Assembly: GCF_013409065.1 (NCBI RefSeq)
Contig: NZ_JACBZP010000001.1
Location: 682,001-746,000, forward strand
Length of the DNA: 64,000 nt
Reading direction: 5' to 3'
Origin: Spelaeicoccus albus
Lineage (GTDB): Bacteria > Actinomycetota > Actinomycetes > Actinomycetales > Brevibacteriaceae
Shown: one piece after another, positions 1 through 8,769 of the stretch
Layout: each line of letters starts with the position of its first letter
Numbering within the stretch: the stretch's first letter is position 1
The notes under the pieces: model-generated
The model's input: only the letters and a program-made list of their open reading frames with translations
What the model was told of the DNA's origin: nothing
Database searches by the model: none
Program-made: the position numbers and the translations under genes

Positions 1-1
1 C

Positions 2-526
2 CCACTCGTCATCGGCTACAACCCGAAAAGCAAGTTCGCCGCGGACATCAAATCCAAGCCCTGGTACACGGTCATCACCGAATCGGGCTTTCACGTCGGC
101 CGCACCGATCCGGCCACCGACCCCAAGGGAGAACTGGCCGCGCAGGCGCTGAAGAGTGCGGCGACGAAACACCATGACGATGCGCTGGCCGCGATCGGCA
201 AGGACAAGTCGACGGTGCTCCCGGAAGAAACCATGGTCGGCAGATTGCAGTCGGGCCAACTCGACGCCGGATTCTTTTATTCGAGCGAGGCCAAGGCCGC
301 GGGAATCCCGACAGTGCCGTTGACCGGCCAGAACCTCAAAGCCGTCTACACCGTGACGCAAGTCAACAATGCTCCGCACCCCAAGGCCGCCGCGGCCTTC
401 ATCAAGTACCTGCTCGGCTCGAACGGCAAAAAGATACTCAAAAAAGACGCGTTCGACATCACGTCGCCGCCCGCGGTGAAGGGCAGCGACGTGCCGAGCG
501 CGTTGACCAAGGCGCTGGGCCAATAG
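2..526 (+). CDS. modA: Molybdate/tungstate ABC transporter substrate-binding protein (3' part)
   Basis: The last 174 codons of a periplasmic-type binding protein whose 5' end lies outside the window. The visible part carries the second lobe of a ModA/WtpA fold: VIGYNPKSKF, then ITESGFHVGRTDPATDPKGE, GRLQSGQLDAGFFYSSEA and a final stretch on conversion to a C-terminal helix. GRTDP followed by Asp and Lys is the hinge and oxyanion-contact region typical of WtpA/ModA relatives. It ends 119 bp before a fused ModB-ModC gene on the same strand, so it supplies substrate to that transporter. The signal peptide cannot be seen. Between the stop and the next gene there are three near-identical copies of a short ATAGAACCGGGCC unit (about 530-580). 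Family assignment is firm; molybdate rather than tungstate is inference. Confidence 0.85.
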   Translation, partial: PLVIGYNPKSKFAADIKSKPWYTVITESGFHVGRTDPATDPKGELAAQALKSAATKHHDDALAAIGKDKSTVLPEETMVGRLQSGQLDAGFFYSSEAKAAGIPTVPLTGQNLKAVYTVTQVNNAPHPKAAAAFIKYLLGSNGKKILKKDAFDITSPPAVKGSDVPSALTKALGQ

Positions 527-645
527 AACCGGGCCAATAGAACTGGGCCGATAGAACCGGGCCGATAGAACCGGGCCAGCGATGTCGTCCCGTAAGGTCA
601 ACTGGTGAACGGACGGCATTGACCGACGACAAAGGGTGCGCATCG

Positions 646-2487
646 ATGAGCCGAATGATTCGCAGCCCGCTGACGTGGCTGGGCGGGCTGCTTGCGCTCT
701 ACCTGGTGGTGCCGCTCGTCGCGTTCGTCATCCGGTTCGCGTTTTCCCGCGACCGCGGACTGCACGTCGACGGCTTGTGGAGCGCGTTGGGCGTGTCACT
801 GGCCAGCGCAACGATCTCCACCCTCATCGTTGCAGTTCTCGGCATCCCGCTGGCGTATCGGCTGGCGCACGGCAACGGGCCGATCCGGGCCGCCGTCAAC
901 GTGCTGGTCCAACTGCCGCTGGCCATGCCGCCGGTCATGAGCGGCATGGTGCTCATTTACATCGTCGGCCCGTACACACCGCTCGGTGAGTTGTTCGGTG
1001 GACACCTGACCGACTCGCTGACGGGCATCGTGTTGGCGCAGACGTTCGTCGCTTCGCCGTTCCTCATCGTGGCTGCGCGTGCCGCTTTCGCCTCCGTCGA
1101 CCCCAAGCTGTATGACCTGGCCTCTACCCTCGGCCACCGTCAATTCGCGCGATTCGCCCGAGTCGCCTTGCCGATCGCGGCTCCCGGCATTCTGTCCGGC
1201 CTGCTCATGACGTGGCTGCGCGCGCTCGGCGAATACGGCGCAACAGTGCTGCTGTCGTACCACCCGTACTCGCTACCGGTCTATACCTACGTGCAGTTCT
1301 CGAGTCTGGGCGTCCCGGCAACCGAGGCCCCGACGGCGTTCGCTCTGGGGCTTGCGTGCCTAGTGATCGCCTTGACGCGCGTCCGTTGGCCCAAGCTGCG
1401 CCGGCCCCGCCCGCTGCCCCCTGCCGGCCGAGCGCCGGACGTCGTCCCGCGCACCACTGTCGATTTTGCGCTGGACGTGCCGTTGTCCGGTTTCCACCTC
1501 GACCTGGCCTACCGTGCGACCGAGAGCCGGATCGCCATTCTGGGTCCGTCCGGCGCGGGGAAGTCGATGGCGTTGCGCTCCCTCGCCGGTTTACAGCGGT
1601 CGCCCGGAAACTCCGTGGCCTACAACGGTTCCGTGATGACGGGCGTGCCGACCGAGTCCCGCCACCTCGGATTCGTTGCGCAAGGCGGGGCGATTTTTCC
1701 GCATTTGAGGGTGCGCGAGCAGCTGCTTTTCGCTCACGACGCCGATCCGCGGCTTGCCTCGTGGTGGCTGTCGACCATGCATTTGGACGGACTTGCCGAC
1801 CGCCGGCCCGACCAGCTGTCGGGGGGCCAACGCCAACGCGTCGCCATTGCACAGGCCCTCAGCAGGTCGCCGCGGCTGATTTTGCTTGACGAGCCGTTCT
1901 CGTCGCTGGATGCCGTCGTCCGCGATGAACTGCGTCGCGAGGTACGCCGGCTGCAGCTGGAAGCCGGGCTTTCGACGGTCCTTGTCACGCACGACCCGGA
2001 GGAGGCCGCGCTGCTTGCCGACGAGATCCTGGTGATCTCCGGTGGCCGGCTGTTGCAGGCCGGTAAGACCGGCGACGTCTACCGGCGTCCGGCATCGCCC
2101 GAGGTTGCCCGGTTGCTCGGCATTCCAAATCTTGTCGCCGGGCGCATCGCGTCGTCCGGCCTGATCATGGCCGGACCGGTCGCCGTGCCCGTGGCCGAAA
2201 CCGGGATCAGACCGGGCACCGAGGTGCTGTGGTGCATTCGACCCGAGCACATTGCCCGGTCGGACGAGGGCACCGTCAACGCGCGCGTCGTGGATGTCGC
2301 GGATATGGGCACCGTCACGGCCGCCACGCTGCGTCTCGACGGGGGAACGGAGTTGCGGATGCGCACCGCCGGTCTTGTCGAGCTCGACATTGGGGCCGAA
2401 TACCGGTTCGACCTCGATCCGTCCATGATCTCGGCCTGGCCGGCCGCAGCCGACGATCCGGCGGCCGATCCGGCAGTCGACCGCTGA
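646..2487 (+). CDS. modBC: Fused molybdate ABC permease-ATPase (ModB-ModC with TOBE domain)
   Basis: One 613-residue chain joins the two halves of a molybdate importer that are usually separate. Residues 1-255 form a ModB permease: five to six membrane helices, with the cytoplasmic coupling loop (ASTLGHRQFARFARVALP, near 160-180). Residues from about 285 form a ModC ATPase: Walker A GPSGAGKS (300-307), Q-loop FVAQGG, signature LSGGQ (near 391), Walker B LILLDEPF (near 412) and the switch His in VTHD. A C-terminal TOBE segment (near 515-600) should bind oxyanion. I chose ATG 646, preceded by AAAGGG; an upstream in-frame TTG at 619 is possible. The binding-protein gene lies just upstream. Fused ModBC proteins are known in actinobacteria. 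Confidence 0.9.
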   Translation: MSRMIRSPLTWLGGLLALYLVVPLVAFVIRFAFSRDRGLHVDGLWSALGVSLASATISTLIVAVLGIPLAYRLAHGNGPIRAAVNVLVQLPLAMPPVMSGMVLIYIVGPYTPLGELFGGHLTDSLTGIVLAQTFVASPFLIVAARAAFASVDPKLYDLASTLGHRQFARFARVALPIAAPGILSGLLMTWLRALGEYGATVLLSYHPYSLPVYTYVQFSSLGVPATEAPTAFALGLACLVIALTRVRWPKLRRPRPLPPAGRAPDVVPRTTVDFALDVPLSGFHLDLAYRATESRIAILGPSGAGKSMALRSLAGLQRSPGNSVAYNGSVMTGVPTESRHLGFVAQGGAIFPHLRVREQLLFAHDADPRLASWWLSTMHLDGLADRRPDQLSGGQRQRVAIAQALSRSPRLILLDEPFSSLDAVVRDELRREVRRLQLEAGLSTVLVTHDPEEAALLADEILVISGGRLLQAGKTGDVYRRPASPEVARLLGIPNLVAGRIASSGLIMAGPVAVPVAETGIRPGTEVLWCIRPEHIARSDEGTVNARVVDVADMGTVTAATLRLDGGTELRMRTAGLVELDIGAEYRFDLDPSMISAWPAAADDPAADPAVDR

Positions 2488-2645
2488 CGTTCCGGGCACC
2501 GTGGCCCGCTGCGGGGTCCTCGGCGCGGCCGCGGCGGGCCTCCGCGCGGTACTCGGCAGGGCGGCTGTTGCCGCAGTTGCCGCCGATCTCCTCACGGCGT
2601 CATCGTCCCGGCGGAGACGGGCGCGGCCGGTGTTAGGGTGCCGAT

Positions 2646-3050
2646 ATGACAGCCTTCCGCATCTCCCAAGCCGCCCGGCTCTTGGCCGTCAGCGACGACA
2701 CCATCCGCCGGTGGATCGACTCCGGTCGGCTGAAACCCGTGCCCGGAACGAGTCCGCAAAAGATCGATGGAAAGGCCCTTGCCGGGCTGGCGCTCGAGAT
2801 CGGCCAGCAGTCGTCGCCGTCCAGCCCCGGGCAGGTCTCGCCGTCCAGCGCCCGCAACCGTTTCCCGGGGATCGTCACGCGCATCAAGGAAGACACGGTG
2901 ATGGCGCAGGTCGACATCCAGGCCGGCCCTTTCCGCGTGGTTTCGCTGATCAGCGTCGAAGCCGTCCGCGACCTCGGCCTCGAAGTCGGCGCCGAGGCAG
3001 TGGCCATGGTGAAGTCGACGAACGTGATCATGGAACGCTCGACCACGTGA
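2646..3050 (+). CDS. MerR-type helix-turn-helix/TOBE (Mop) molybdate-responsive protein
   Basis: A 134-residue two-domain protein. Residues 1-50 are a MerR/excisionase-type helix-turn-helix (ISQAARLLAVSDDTIRRWIDSGRL). After a Ser/Pro linker, residues 70-132 form a single Mop/TOBE module (SARNRFPGIVTRIKEDTVMAQVDIQAG ... VSLIS and LGLEVGAEAVAMVKSTNVIM), the fold that binds molybdate in ModE and molbindins. It therefore looks like a small molybdate-sensing regulator or storage protein for the neighbouring transporter. Its stop codon overlaps the GTG start of the following ATPase-like gene (GTGA), so the two are translationally coupled. Regulation of the mod genes is inference from position. Confidence 0.85.
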   Translation: MTAFRISQAARLLAVSDDTIRRWIDSGRLKPVPGTSPQKIDGKALAGLALEIGQQSSPSSPGQVSPSSARNRFPGIVTRIKEDTVMAQVDIQAGPFRVVSLISVEAVRDLGLEVGAEAVAMVKSTNVIMERSTT

Positions 3051-4078
3051 CAACCGATTCCGACCGACCCGGCACGCGCGGTCCCGGATCGGACGGCGGT
3101 CCCGACGCGGCGTCCGGCCTCGTGGCGCGGCTGCCGTTGACGTCCGGGTCAAGCCTTGACATCACCGTGCGGCCCGGCGAGGTTTTCGCCCTCTTCGGCC
3201 CTTCGGGTGATGAGTTGGCCGAGTTGTTGCGGTTGGCGGCACGCACATTGACGACACGGACGCCGCCCGCGGGCTGCCGGGTGTTCCTCGACGGCGCCCC
3301 GGGCCCGGCCGGGCGCGGCGACGTGCTCATGCTCGAAAGGGACGGGACACGGTATCCCGCAAGCCGGTTGGCCGCTGCGATGACGCGGGTTCGCAGTTCG
3401 TCGCACGGCAAGGCGCGCACTGCCGACGCCCTGGATCGCGCACTCGCTTCCCGGCCGCGAGTGCTCTTGCTTGACTGTCCGCTTGCCGTGCTCGGCGACG
3501 CGCCGGACAGCCCGCCGGCCGACGCGTTGCGCGCCGCGTTGACTGGCTTCCCCGGGTGCGTCGTCATGACCACGGACGACGCCGGCGTTGCCGAATCGGC
3601 CGACCGGATCGCCGTGATCGACGACGGCGCCGCCCAAATCGGCACGCCCGCCGAGGTTCGTGCACACCCCCGCAGCACGTATGCGGCCCGGCTCGCCGAC
3701 GTCAATTTCTTCACTGGTCTGGCCCGAGGGGGCCGGCTATCGATTGGGCACTCCAGCATCTCGGCTCCGACCGAGTTGAAGGGACGGGTGTTGATCACCG
3801 TGCCGCCACGTGCCGTCACCGTCTATCCGGACGAACCCGGCGGCGCCGACCGCGACGTGTTCGAGGCCCGCATCGCCCACTTGGCCGGCGGCCGCCGCGC
3901 CGAAGGCAGCACCGTCCCGGAAGGCCGCACCCTCCGGCTCGGACTGTCGCCGGTCGACCCCGAACGCGGACTCGAACTGACCGCACTGGCGAGCGCGCAG
4001 ATTCCATGGACACTGGGCCAGCGCGTCTTTGCCCGCGTCGATACTAGTCAGCTGTCGGCGTCCTATTTCAGCGACTGA
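3047..4078 (+). CDS. Degenerate ModC-like ATPase domain with TOBE domain
   Basis: A 343-residue protein coupled by GTGA overlap to the Mop regulator. Overall it follows ModC: an ATPase-like half (residues 35-220) and a C-terminal TOBE region (about 225-340). The catalytic motifs are gone. The Walker A position reads GPSGDELA (51-58) instead of GxxGxGKS. No LSGGQ signature is present. The Walker B strand reads RVLLLDCPL, with Cys in place of the catalytic Glu, and the switch His is Asp (MTTDD). The framework around these sites is intact (PGEVFALFGPSG, ADRIAVIDDGAAQIGTPAEVRAHP), and the reading frame is uninterrupted. This points to a retained non-hydrolysing role rather than random decay. Start GTG 3047 is set by the overlap; an ORF extends upstream but has no support. 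Confidence 0.75.
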   Translation: MTTDSDRPGTRGPGSDGGPDAASGLVARLPLTSGSSLDITVRPGEVFALFGPSGDELAELLRLAARTLTTRTPPAGCRVFLDGAPGPAGRGDVLMLERDGTRYPASRLAAAMTRVRSSSHGKARTADALDRALASRPRVLLLDCPLAVLGDAPDSPPADALRAALTGFPGCVVMTTDDAGVAESADRIAVIDDGAAQIGTPAEVRAHPRSTYAARLADVNFFTGLARGGRLSIGHSSISAPTELKGRVLITVPPRAVTVYPDEPGGADRDVFEARIAHLAGGRRAEGSTVPEGRTLRLGLSPVDPERGLELTALASAQIPWTLGQRVFARVDTSQLSASYFSD

Positions 4079-4100
4079 CACCGCTGACCGGCTTGCGTAA

Positions 4101-4116
4101 GTTACTGGCGAGTAGC
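4101..4116. promoter_or_regulatory. Candidate operator upstream of acyl-CoA dehydrogenase
   Basis: GTTACT-GGCG-AGTAGC, an inverted repeat with five of six matched positions per arm. It lies 86-101 bases before the acyl-CoA dehydrogenase start, in the only intergenic space available for its promoter. TetR-type fatty-acid regulators of actinobacteria often bind TTACT/AGTAA-type dyads, so this is a plausible operator. No convincing -35/-10 pair is visible, and the regulator is not identified. Confidence 0.35.
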
Positions 4117-4201
4117 ATTCTTGAAGTACAGCACGTATCGGCAGACACGTTCCCTGCAAAGACGCAGGTGAGCACGTGGACGAGACCTCGAAAGGGCGGC
4201 A

Positions 4202-6067
4202 ATGAGCCACTACAAATCCAATCTCCGCGACATCTACTTCAACTTGTTCGAAGTACTGGGCCGCGAGGAAGTGCTGGGCACCGGCGCGTTTGAAGATATG
4301 GACGCCGATACGGCCCGCGAAATTCTCTCCGAGGTTGCTCGCCTGGCAGGCAATGAGCTGTCCGACTCGTACGCCGAGGCCGACCGCAATCCGCCCGTCT
4401 TCGACCCCGCGACGTATTCGGTGACTCTGCCCGAGGCGTTCAAGAAGAGCTACAAGGCGTACGTCGATTCCGGAATGTGGCAAATCGAAGCACCCGTCGA
4501 GGTCGGGGGGACTGCGGCGCCGCCGTCGCTGCGCTGGGCTGTTGCCGAAATGCTGCTGGGCGCGAACCCGGCGTCGCACATGTATGCGGCGTTCGCGTCA
4601 TTTGCCAGGATCTTGATTCAGCTGGGCACCGACGAGCAGAAAAAGCTCGCTCAGCAGCTTGTGGCGGGTCGTTGGGGCGCCACCATGGTGCTCACGGAGC
4701 CGGACGCCGGTTCGGACGTCGGGCAGGGGCGCACCAAGGCGGTCCAGCAAGCCGACGGTACCTGGCACATCACCGGCGTCAAGCGATTCATCACATCGGG
4801 CGAACACGACCTCTCGGACAACATCGTCCACTTCGTCCTGGCCCGGCCCGAAGGCGTTGAAGGCGCCGGCGGCCCCGGCACGAAGGGCCTCAGCCTGTTC
4901 GTCGTGCCGAAGTTCCACATCGACCCGGAGTCGGGCGAACTCGGCGAGCGCAACGGCGCATTCGTCACGAATGTGGAGCACAAGATGGGCCTGAAGGTGT
5001 CCACCACCACCGAACTGCGCTTTGGCGAGGTCGACGGGATCCCCGCGGTCGGCACGTTGCTGGGCGGCGTCCACGACGGCATCCGGCAAATGTTCCAGGT
5101 TATTGAATACGCGCGCATGATGGTTGGCACCAAGGCGATCGCGACGCTGTCGACCGGATATCTGAACGCGCTGGACTACGCCAAGGAGCGCGTGCAGGGC
5201 CCGGATCTTGCCAACCAGGCCGATAAGACCTCGCCGCGCGTGACGATCACGCACCATCCCGACGTCCGGCGTTCGCTGATGACGCAGAAGGCGTACACCG
5301 AAGGCCTGCGCGCGCTCGTGCTGTACACGGCAACGGTGCAGGACCGGATCGAGACGGCGCGGCTGGCAGGCGAAGCGCCGTCCGACGACGACGTCGCGCT
5401 GAACGATCTACTGCTTCCCATCGTCAAGGGCTTCGGCTCGGAACGGTCGTGGGTGCTGCTGGGCACCGAAAGCCTGCAAACGTTCGGCGGCTCCGGCTTC
5501 TTGCAGGACTACCCGATCGAGCAGTACGTGCGCGATGCCAAGATCGACACCTTGTACGAGGGCACGACGGCGATCCAGGGCATGGACTTCTTCTTCCGCA
5601 AGATCGTGAAGAACGGAGGCAAAGCGCTCGGCGCCATGTCGACCGAGATCGGTCAGTTCGCGGCCGGGGACGCCGGCGGCGACGAGCTGGCCAAGGAGCG
5701 TGCCATGCTGGGCCGCGCCGCCGGAGACGTCGGCGGAATCGTGCAGACTTTGACAGGGTTCCTGACGTCGTCGGATCCGCGTTCGGGGGGCGATCCGGCG
5801 AACGTGTACAAGGTCGGCCAGAATACGTCCCGGCTGCTGCTGTCAACCGGCGAATTGGCCATCGCGTGGCTGCTGCTGCGTCAGGCCGCCGTGGCGATTG
5901 ACGCTTTGCGAGGCGACGTCGGCGAGTCCGACAGGTTGTTCTACCAGGGCAAGATCGCCGCGGCGAAGTTCTTCGCCGCTCAGGTGCTGCCGAAACTCAC
6001 GGCGGAGCGGAAGATCGCCGAGAGCACGAACAATGACCTGATGGAACTCGACGAAGGGGCGTTCTAA
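4202..6067 (+). CDS. Acyl-CoA dehydrogenase, long FadE type
   Basis: A 621-residue FAD-dependent acyl-CoA dehydrogenase of the large subgroup that includes mycobacterial FadE5. An N-terminal helical extension (1-75) precedes the usual N-terminal, beta-barrel and C-terminal domains. Visible signatures are the FAD-contacting [12 protein letters not shown] (near 165), [15 protein letters not shown], and the catalytic-Glu loop [10 protein letters not shown] (near 455). A C-terminal domain special to this subgroup follows (about 470-610). It would catalyse the first step of beta-oxidation, passing electrons to ETF. ATG 4202 follows GGGCGGCA. It stands alone, with a candidate dyad operator upstream. 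Substrate chain length cannot be told from sequence. Confidence 0.92.
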   Translation: MSHYKSNLRDIYFNLFEVLGREEVLGTGAFEDMDADTAREILSEVARLAGNELSDSYAEADRNPPVFDPATYSVTLPEAFKKSYKAYVDSGMWQIEAPVEVGGTAAPPSLRWAVAEMLLGANPASHMYAAFASFARILIQLGTDEQKKLAQQLVAGRWGATMVLTEPDAGSDVGQGRTKAVQQADGTWHITGVKRFITSGEHDLSDNIVHFVLARPEGVEGAGGPGTKGLSLFVVPKFHIDPESGELGERNGAFVTNVEHKMGLKVSTTTELRFGEVDGIPAVGTLLGGVHDGIRQMFQVIEYARMMVGTKAIATLSTGYLNALDYAKERVQGPDLANQADKTSPRVTITHHPDVRRSLMTQKAYTEGLRALVLYTATVQDRIETARLAGEAPSDDDVALNDLLLPIVKGFGSERSWVLLGTESLQTFGGSGFLQDYPIEQYVRDAKIDTLYEGTTAIQGMDFFFRKIVKNGGKALGAMSTEIGQFAAGDAGGDELAKERAMLGRAAGDVGGIVQTLTGFLTSSDPRSGGDPANVYKVGQNTSRLLLSTGELAIAWLLLRQAAVAIDALRGDVGESDRLFYQGKIAAAKFFAAQVLPKLTAERKIAESTNNDLMELDEGAF

Positions 6068-6106
6068 CCGCACGCCGGCGGGCGGGGCTGTTACCCTCAA
6101 GGCACC

Positions 6107-7093
6107 ATGGGCCGCCTCACATCACCTCGTCGCATTACCGCGTGGACGCTCGTCGCGGCCGGCGGGTTGATAGTGATTGGGGTCTTGGGCGTGCTGGCAC
6201 TCAACCACTGGGTGTACACCCCGGCGCGGGCTGCCCTCGGCTATTTGACGGCGGTCGGCAACGGCGACTCGCACCGTGCGCTTGCCCTGTTGAACCCGCG
6301 CGGACTCGACTCGGCGAACCGGGCGGCCCTGAGCAAGCGCGTGTTGTCGGGGGCGTCCGACCTGCCCGAGGACTTCGATCTGGCCGGCACCCGCGAGCTG
6401 TCCGACGGACGCGTGGCGGTGACCTACGATTACACGCTCAACGATTCGAGGGCGTCGGCGACCTTCGTGGCCGAGAAGGGGCCGAGCCGGTGGCTGGTCT
6501 TCAACGACTGGCGTTTGCGGCCCGAGAAACTGCCCCGCCTGACGATCACGGTGCCGGGCTCGTCCACGGTGGCGATCAACGGCGTCCGACTCGAGCTCGG
6601 CTCGTCCACGCAATCGCTGCCGGTGCTCTTCCCCGCAACGTACACCGTCGGCTATTCGAGCAAGTACGTGCGCGCATCGCCCGAGTCGGTGACGGTGTCG
6701 TCGCACACGGCCACGCCGGACGACGTGACGCTGTCGCTCACTGCCACGCCGGCTTTGGGCCGTGAAGTGCACCGGCAGATCAAGGCGTCATTGACGGCGT
6801 GCGCTGATGCCACGGTGTTGGCGCCGTCCGGGTGCCCGTTCGCCGTCAACAACGACAACAAGATCCTCGGACGCGTCTCGTGGACCATCAACAAGGTTCC
6901 CACCGTCGAGCTGTCCCGCGCGCACGGCGCCTGGGTGATGGCCGACGCGACGGGTGAGGCCACGGCGTCCGGCACCGAGATGGATATCGTGACGGCGAAG
7001 AAATCGAAATTTCGCACGTCCTCGACCTTCGAATATTCCGCAACCGTCCGCATCGCCGACGGCCGCGTGCTCGTCATGCCGAAGTTCGACTAG
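6107..7093 (+). CDS. Membrane-anchored exported protein of unknown function
   Basis: I do not recognise a named family. The 328-residue product starts with a short basic segment and one hydrophobic helix (about 10-35, TLVAAGGLIVIGVLGVLAL), so it should be anchored with the rest outside the membrane. The first outer segment (about 40-140) has an NTF2-like feel: YLTAVGNGDSHRALALLNPRGLDS, with a C-terminal WLVFNDWRL. It is followed by an Ig-like beta segment with GSSTVAINGVRLELG. The C-terminal half contains two Cys (ACADATVLAPSGCPF) that could form a disulphide. It begins 39 bases after the acyl-CoA dehydrogenase and is on the same strand. The product is clearly coding, but no role can be assigned. 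Confidence 0.8.
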   Translation: MGRLTSPRRITAWTLVAAGGLIVIGVLGVLALNHWVYTPARAALGYLTAVGNGDSHRALALLNPRGLDSANRAALSKRVLSGASDLPEDFDLAGTRELSDGRVAVTYDYTLNDSRASATFVAEKGPSRWLVFNDWRLRPEKLPRLTITVPGSSTVAINGVRLELGSSTQSLPVLFPATYTVGYSSKYVRASPESVTVSSHTATPDDVTLSLTATPALGREVHRQIKASLTACADATVLAPSGCPFAVNNDNKILGRVSWTINKVPTVELSRAHGAWVMADATGEATASGTEMDIVTAKKSKFRTSSTFEYSATVRIADGRVLVMPKFD

Positions 7094-7127
7094 CCCCGCC
7101 TTCTTCCCCCGGCCCCGCCCCCTTCCG

Positions 7128-7195
7128 CAAAACGCGGCGCGTCGTATAGAACGCGAAGTTCTGACGGCGCGTTCCCGACGACGCGCCGCGTTTTG
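7128..7195. repeat. Long perfect inverted repeat before tetR
   Basis: An 18-base arm (CAAAACGCGGCGCGTCGT, 7128-7145) is exactly complementary to 7178-7195. The 32-base loop holds a second small stem, AGAAC-GCGAA-GTTCT (7148-7162). Read on the + strand, the right arm ends in GCCGCGTTTT, so it could terminate transcription from the upstream gene. It also sits only five bases before the tetR ATG, so it may serve as an operator or leader structure. Confidence 0.7.
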
Positions 7196-7200
7196 GGATC

Positions 7201-7863
7201 ATGGTAGGTATGCCCACCGCCGATGCTCGCCGCGGACGTCCGCCGCGCCTGACCCGCAAAGCGATCGTTGACGCGGCGGCCCGTCTGATCCGCGATCATG
7301 GCGTGGACGCCGTGACCATGCGGCGCGTCGCCGCCGAGCTGGACGCCTCGCCGATGGCCTTGTACCGGCACGTCGAAAACCGCGATTCGCTGCTGGTCGC
7401 GGTGCTGAGCCGGGAAGTTGAATCACTCGTCAGTCCGGAGCTACCCGGCGAACCGGCGGCTCGGGTGGAGCGGATCTTCGTCTGGCTGTACGACGAACTG
7501 GATGCGCGGCCCTGGGTCGTCGAGGTGCTCTCGCGCGGCGATTTGTACGCCCCGTCCATCCGCTGGGCCGTCGAGGAGATCCTTGCGGGATTGATCGCGC
7601 TCGGCCTGTCCCCGGCAGCAGCGGTTGACGGGTATCTCACGGTATGGCGTTACCTCGTCGGCACGCTCATCATCAGGCACCGCACCATCGCCGCCACCTC
7701 GACGCTCGATCGCGAGCCGGTGCAGACCAGCTCCATGCGTGGCGCCGACGCGGCCGACTTTCCGCTGATCGCCCAGACGGGAACCTATTGGCCGCGCGCT
7801 CGAGCCAATTTCGACTTCGGCAATGGGGTTCGGGCAATCGTGGCCGGGCTCACCGCGGTGTAG
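7201..7863 (+). CDS. TetR family transcriptional regulator
   Basis: A 220-residue regulator. Residues 10-60 carry the TetR DNA-binding domain (RLTRKAIVDAAARLIRDHGVDAVTMRRVAAELDASPMALYRHVENRDSLLVAV). The rest is an all-helical ligand/dimer domain resembling the class seen in tetracycline-repressor relatives. The start is either ATG 7201 or ATG 7210; neither has a good ribosome site, and a perfect 18-bp inverted repeat ends just upstream. That repeat is the obvious candidate for autoregulation. No efflux gene lies beside it, so its target is unknown. Confidence 0.85.
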   Translation: MVGMPTADARRGRPPRLTRKAIVDAAARLIRDHGVDAVTMRRVAAELDASPMALYRHVENRDSLLVAVLSREVESLVSPELPGEPAARVERIFVWLYDELDARPWVVEVLSRGDLYAPSIRWAVEEILAGLIALGLSPAAAVDGYLTVWRYLVGTLIIRHRTIAATSTLDREPVQTSSMRGADAADFPLIAQTGTYWPRARANFDFGNGVRAIVAGLTAV

Positions 7864-7889
7864 GGCGCGTTTGCCCGTTGCCCCTTCTC

Positions 7890-7921
7890 CCGGCCGGAAC
7901 CCATAAGAACGAGCCGGCCGG
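7890..7921 (+). terminator. Candidate hairpin terminator after tetR
   Basis: CCGGCCGG at 7890-7897 pairs with the identical self-complementary octamer at 7914-7921 across a 16-base loop, 27 bases past the tetR stop. There is no run of T, so factor-independent termination is only a possibility. Confidence 0.4.
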
Positions 7922-7948
7922 ATATGCGTCCGCGGCGTCGCAACAGCC

Positions 7949-7976
7949 TTGACACGCTCACCGAAACGCATATTGT
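7949..7976 (+). promoter_or_regulatory. Sigma-70-type promoter for the YjbR gene
   Basis: TTGACA (7949-7954), a 16-base spacer and TATTGT (7971-7976), 33 bases before the ATG at 8009. A near-palindromic GTTTACGTATAC follows directly and could be an operator at the start point. Confidence 0.5.
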
Positions 7977-8008
7977 TTACGTATACACAAAAGAGGGCGG
8001 TGGCGTAG

Positions 8009-8350
8009 ATGGACTGGTCGGATGTCGTGCGGATCGGGCTCTCGCTGCCCGAAACCGCCGAATCGACCTCGTACGGAACGCCAGCACTCAAGGTCGCCGG
8101 CAAACTTCTCGCGCGCCTGCGAAACCAGGACGGCGGCGCGGTGCTGTGCTGCGGACTCGACGAAAAGGCCGCGCTGCTGGCCGACGACGACCCGGCGTTT
8201 TACACGACTGCCCACTATGACGGGTACGGCGCGATCCTGGTGCGACTGGAGCACACAGATTCCGAGCGCCTCCGCGAGTTACTCGTCGAGTCATGGCTGG
8301 CGAATGCGCCGGCGAAGGTCCGAAACCAACACATCGAGGAATTAGCATGA
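8009..8350 (+). CDS. MmcQ/YjbR family DNA-binding-fold protein
   Basis: A 113-residue protein of the MmcQ/YjbR family (CyaY-like fold): LPETAESTSYGTPALKVAGKLLARL near the N-terminus, then AALLADDDPAFYTTAHYDGYGAILVRLEHTD and a C-terminal LVESWLANAPAKV. Proteins of this family are common and mostly uncharacterised; DNA binding is suggested by the fold only. ATG 8009 follows GGCGGTGG. The stop overlaps the ATG of the next gene (ATGA), so it is co-translated with a VOC protein. A good promoter lies just upstream. Confidence 0.85.
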   Translation: MDWSDVVRIGLSLPETAESTSYGTPALKVAGKLLARLRNQDGGAVLCCGLDEKAALLADDDPAFYTTAHYDGYGAILVRLEHTDSERLRELLVESWLANAPAKVRNQHIEELA

Positions 8351-8709
8351 GCGCGCAAATCAGCTATTGGATCCTGTACGTCGCAGACACCGCACGGGCG
8401 GTCGACTTCTTCGGCCCCGTCATGGGGTGGACATTCAGCGAGCCGGGTTCCGCCGGCGGCAATCACGTTCTCGAATCGGATCCGTGGGGTTCGATCGCCC
8501 CGCTCCCGCCCGGACAGGAGCCGAGCCGCGCCGTTGCCGCGGCATTTGCGCCGGACGACGTCGATGCTGCCCTCGCACAGGTCCGCAAGTGCGGCGGCAC
8601 CGTCGTATCGGACCAGAGCGGTGACGATTTTTACGGACGATGGGCCGAGTGCATCGACGATCAAAGCACGCATTTCGCCCTGTTCGCACCGGCGGCCGGG
8701 GTCAAGTAG
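8347..8709 (+). CDS. VOC (glyoxalase/bleomycin-resistance fold) protein
   Basis: A 120-residue single VOC module: SYWILYVADTARAVDFFGPVMGWTFSEPGS at the N-terminus and ALAQVRKCGGTVVSDQSG followed by GRWAECIDDQSTHFALFAP at the C-terminus. The fold places metal ligands at fixed strand positions, but the substrate cannot be read from sequence. The ATGA overlap with the YjbR gene fixes the start at 8347; a longer reading upstream runs through the YjbR gene and is not supported. These two small genes form an operon. Confidence 0.82.
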   Translation: MSAQISYWILYVADTARAVDFFGPVMGWTFSEPGSAGGNHVLESDPWGSIAPLPPGQEPSRAVAAAFAPDDVDAALAQVRKCGGTVVSDQSGDDFYGRWAECIDDQSTHFALFAPAAGVK

Positions 8710-8769
8710 CCGCGGCCATCCCCGGCTACCACTCGCCCGCCGCCGGATTTGACGGTATGGGTGGGCCGG

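Noticed and set aside
2501-3046. N-terminal extension of the ModC-like protein
   Set aside because: It overlaps the Mop regulator in another frame and is low-complexity Arg/Pro; the GTG at 3047 with GTGA overlap is far better.
7100-7200. Possible tRNA or small structured RNA
   Set aside because: The stem is far longer than a tRNA acceptor stem, no anticodon or T-loop motifs are present, and a simple inverted repeat explains it.
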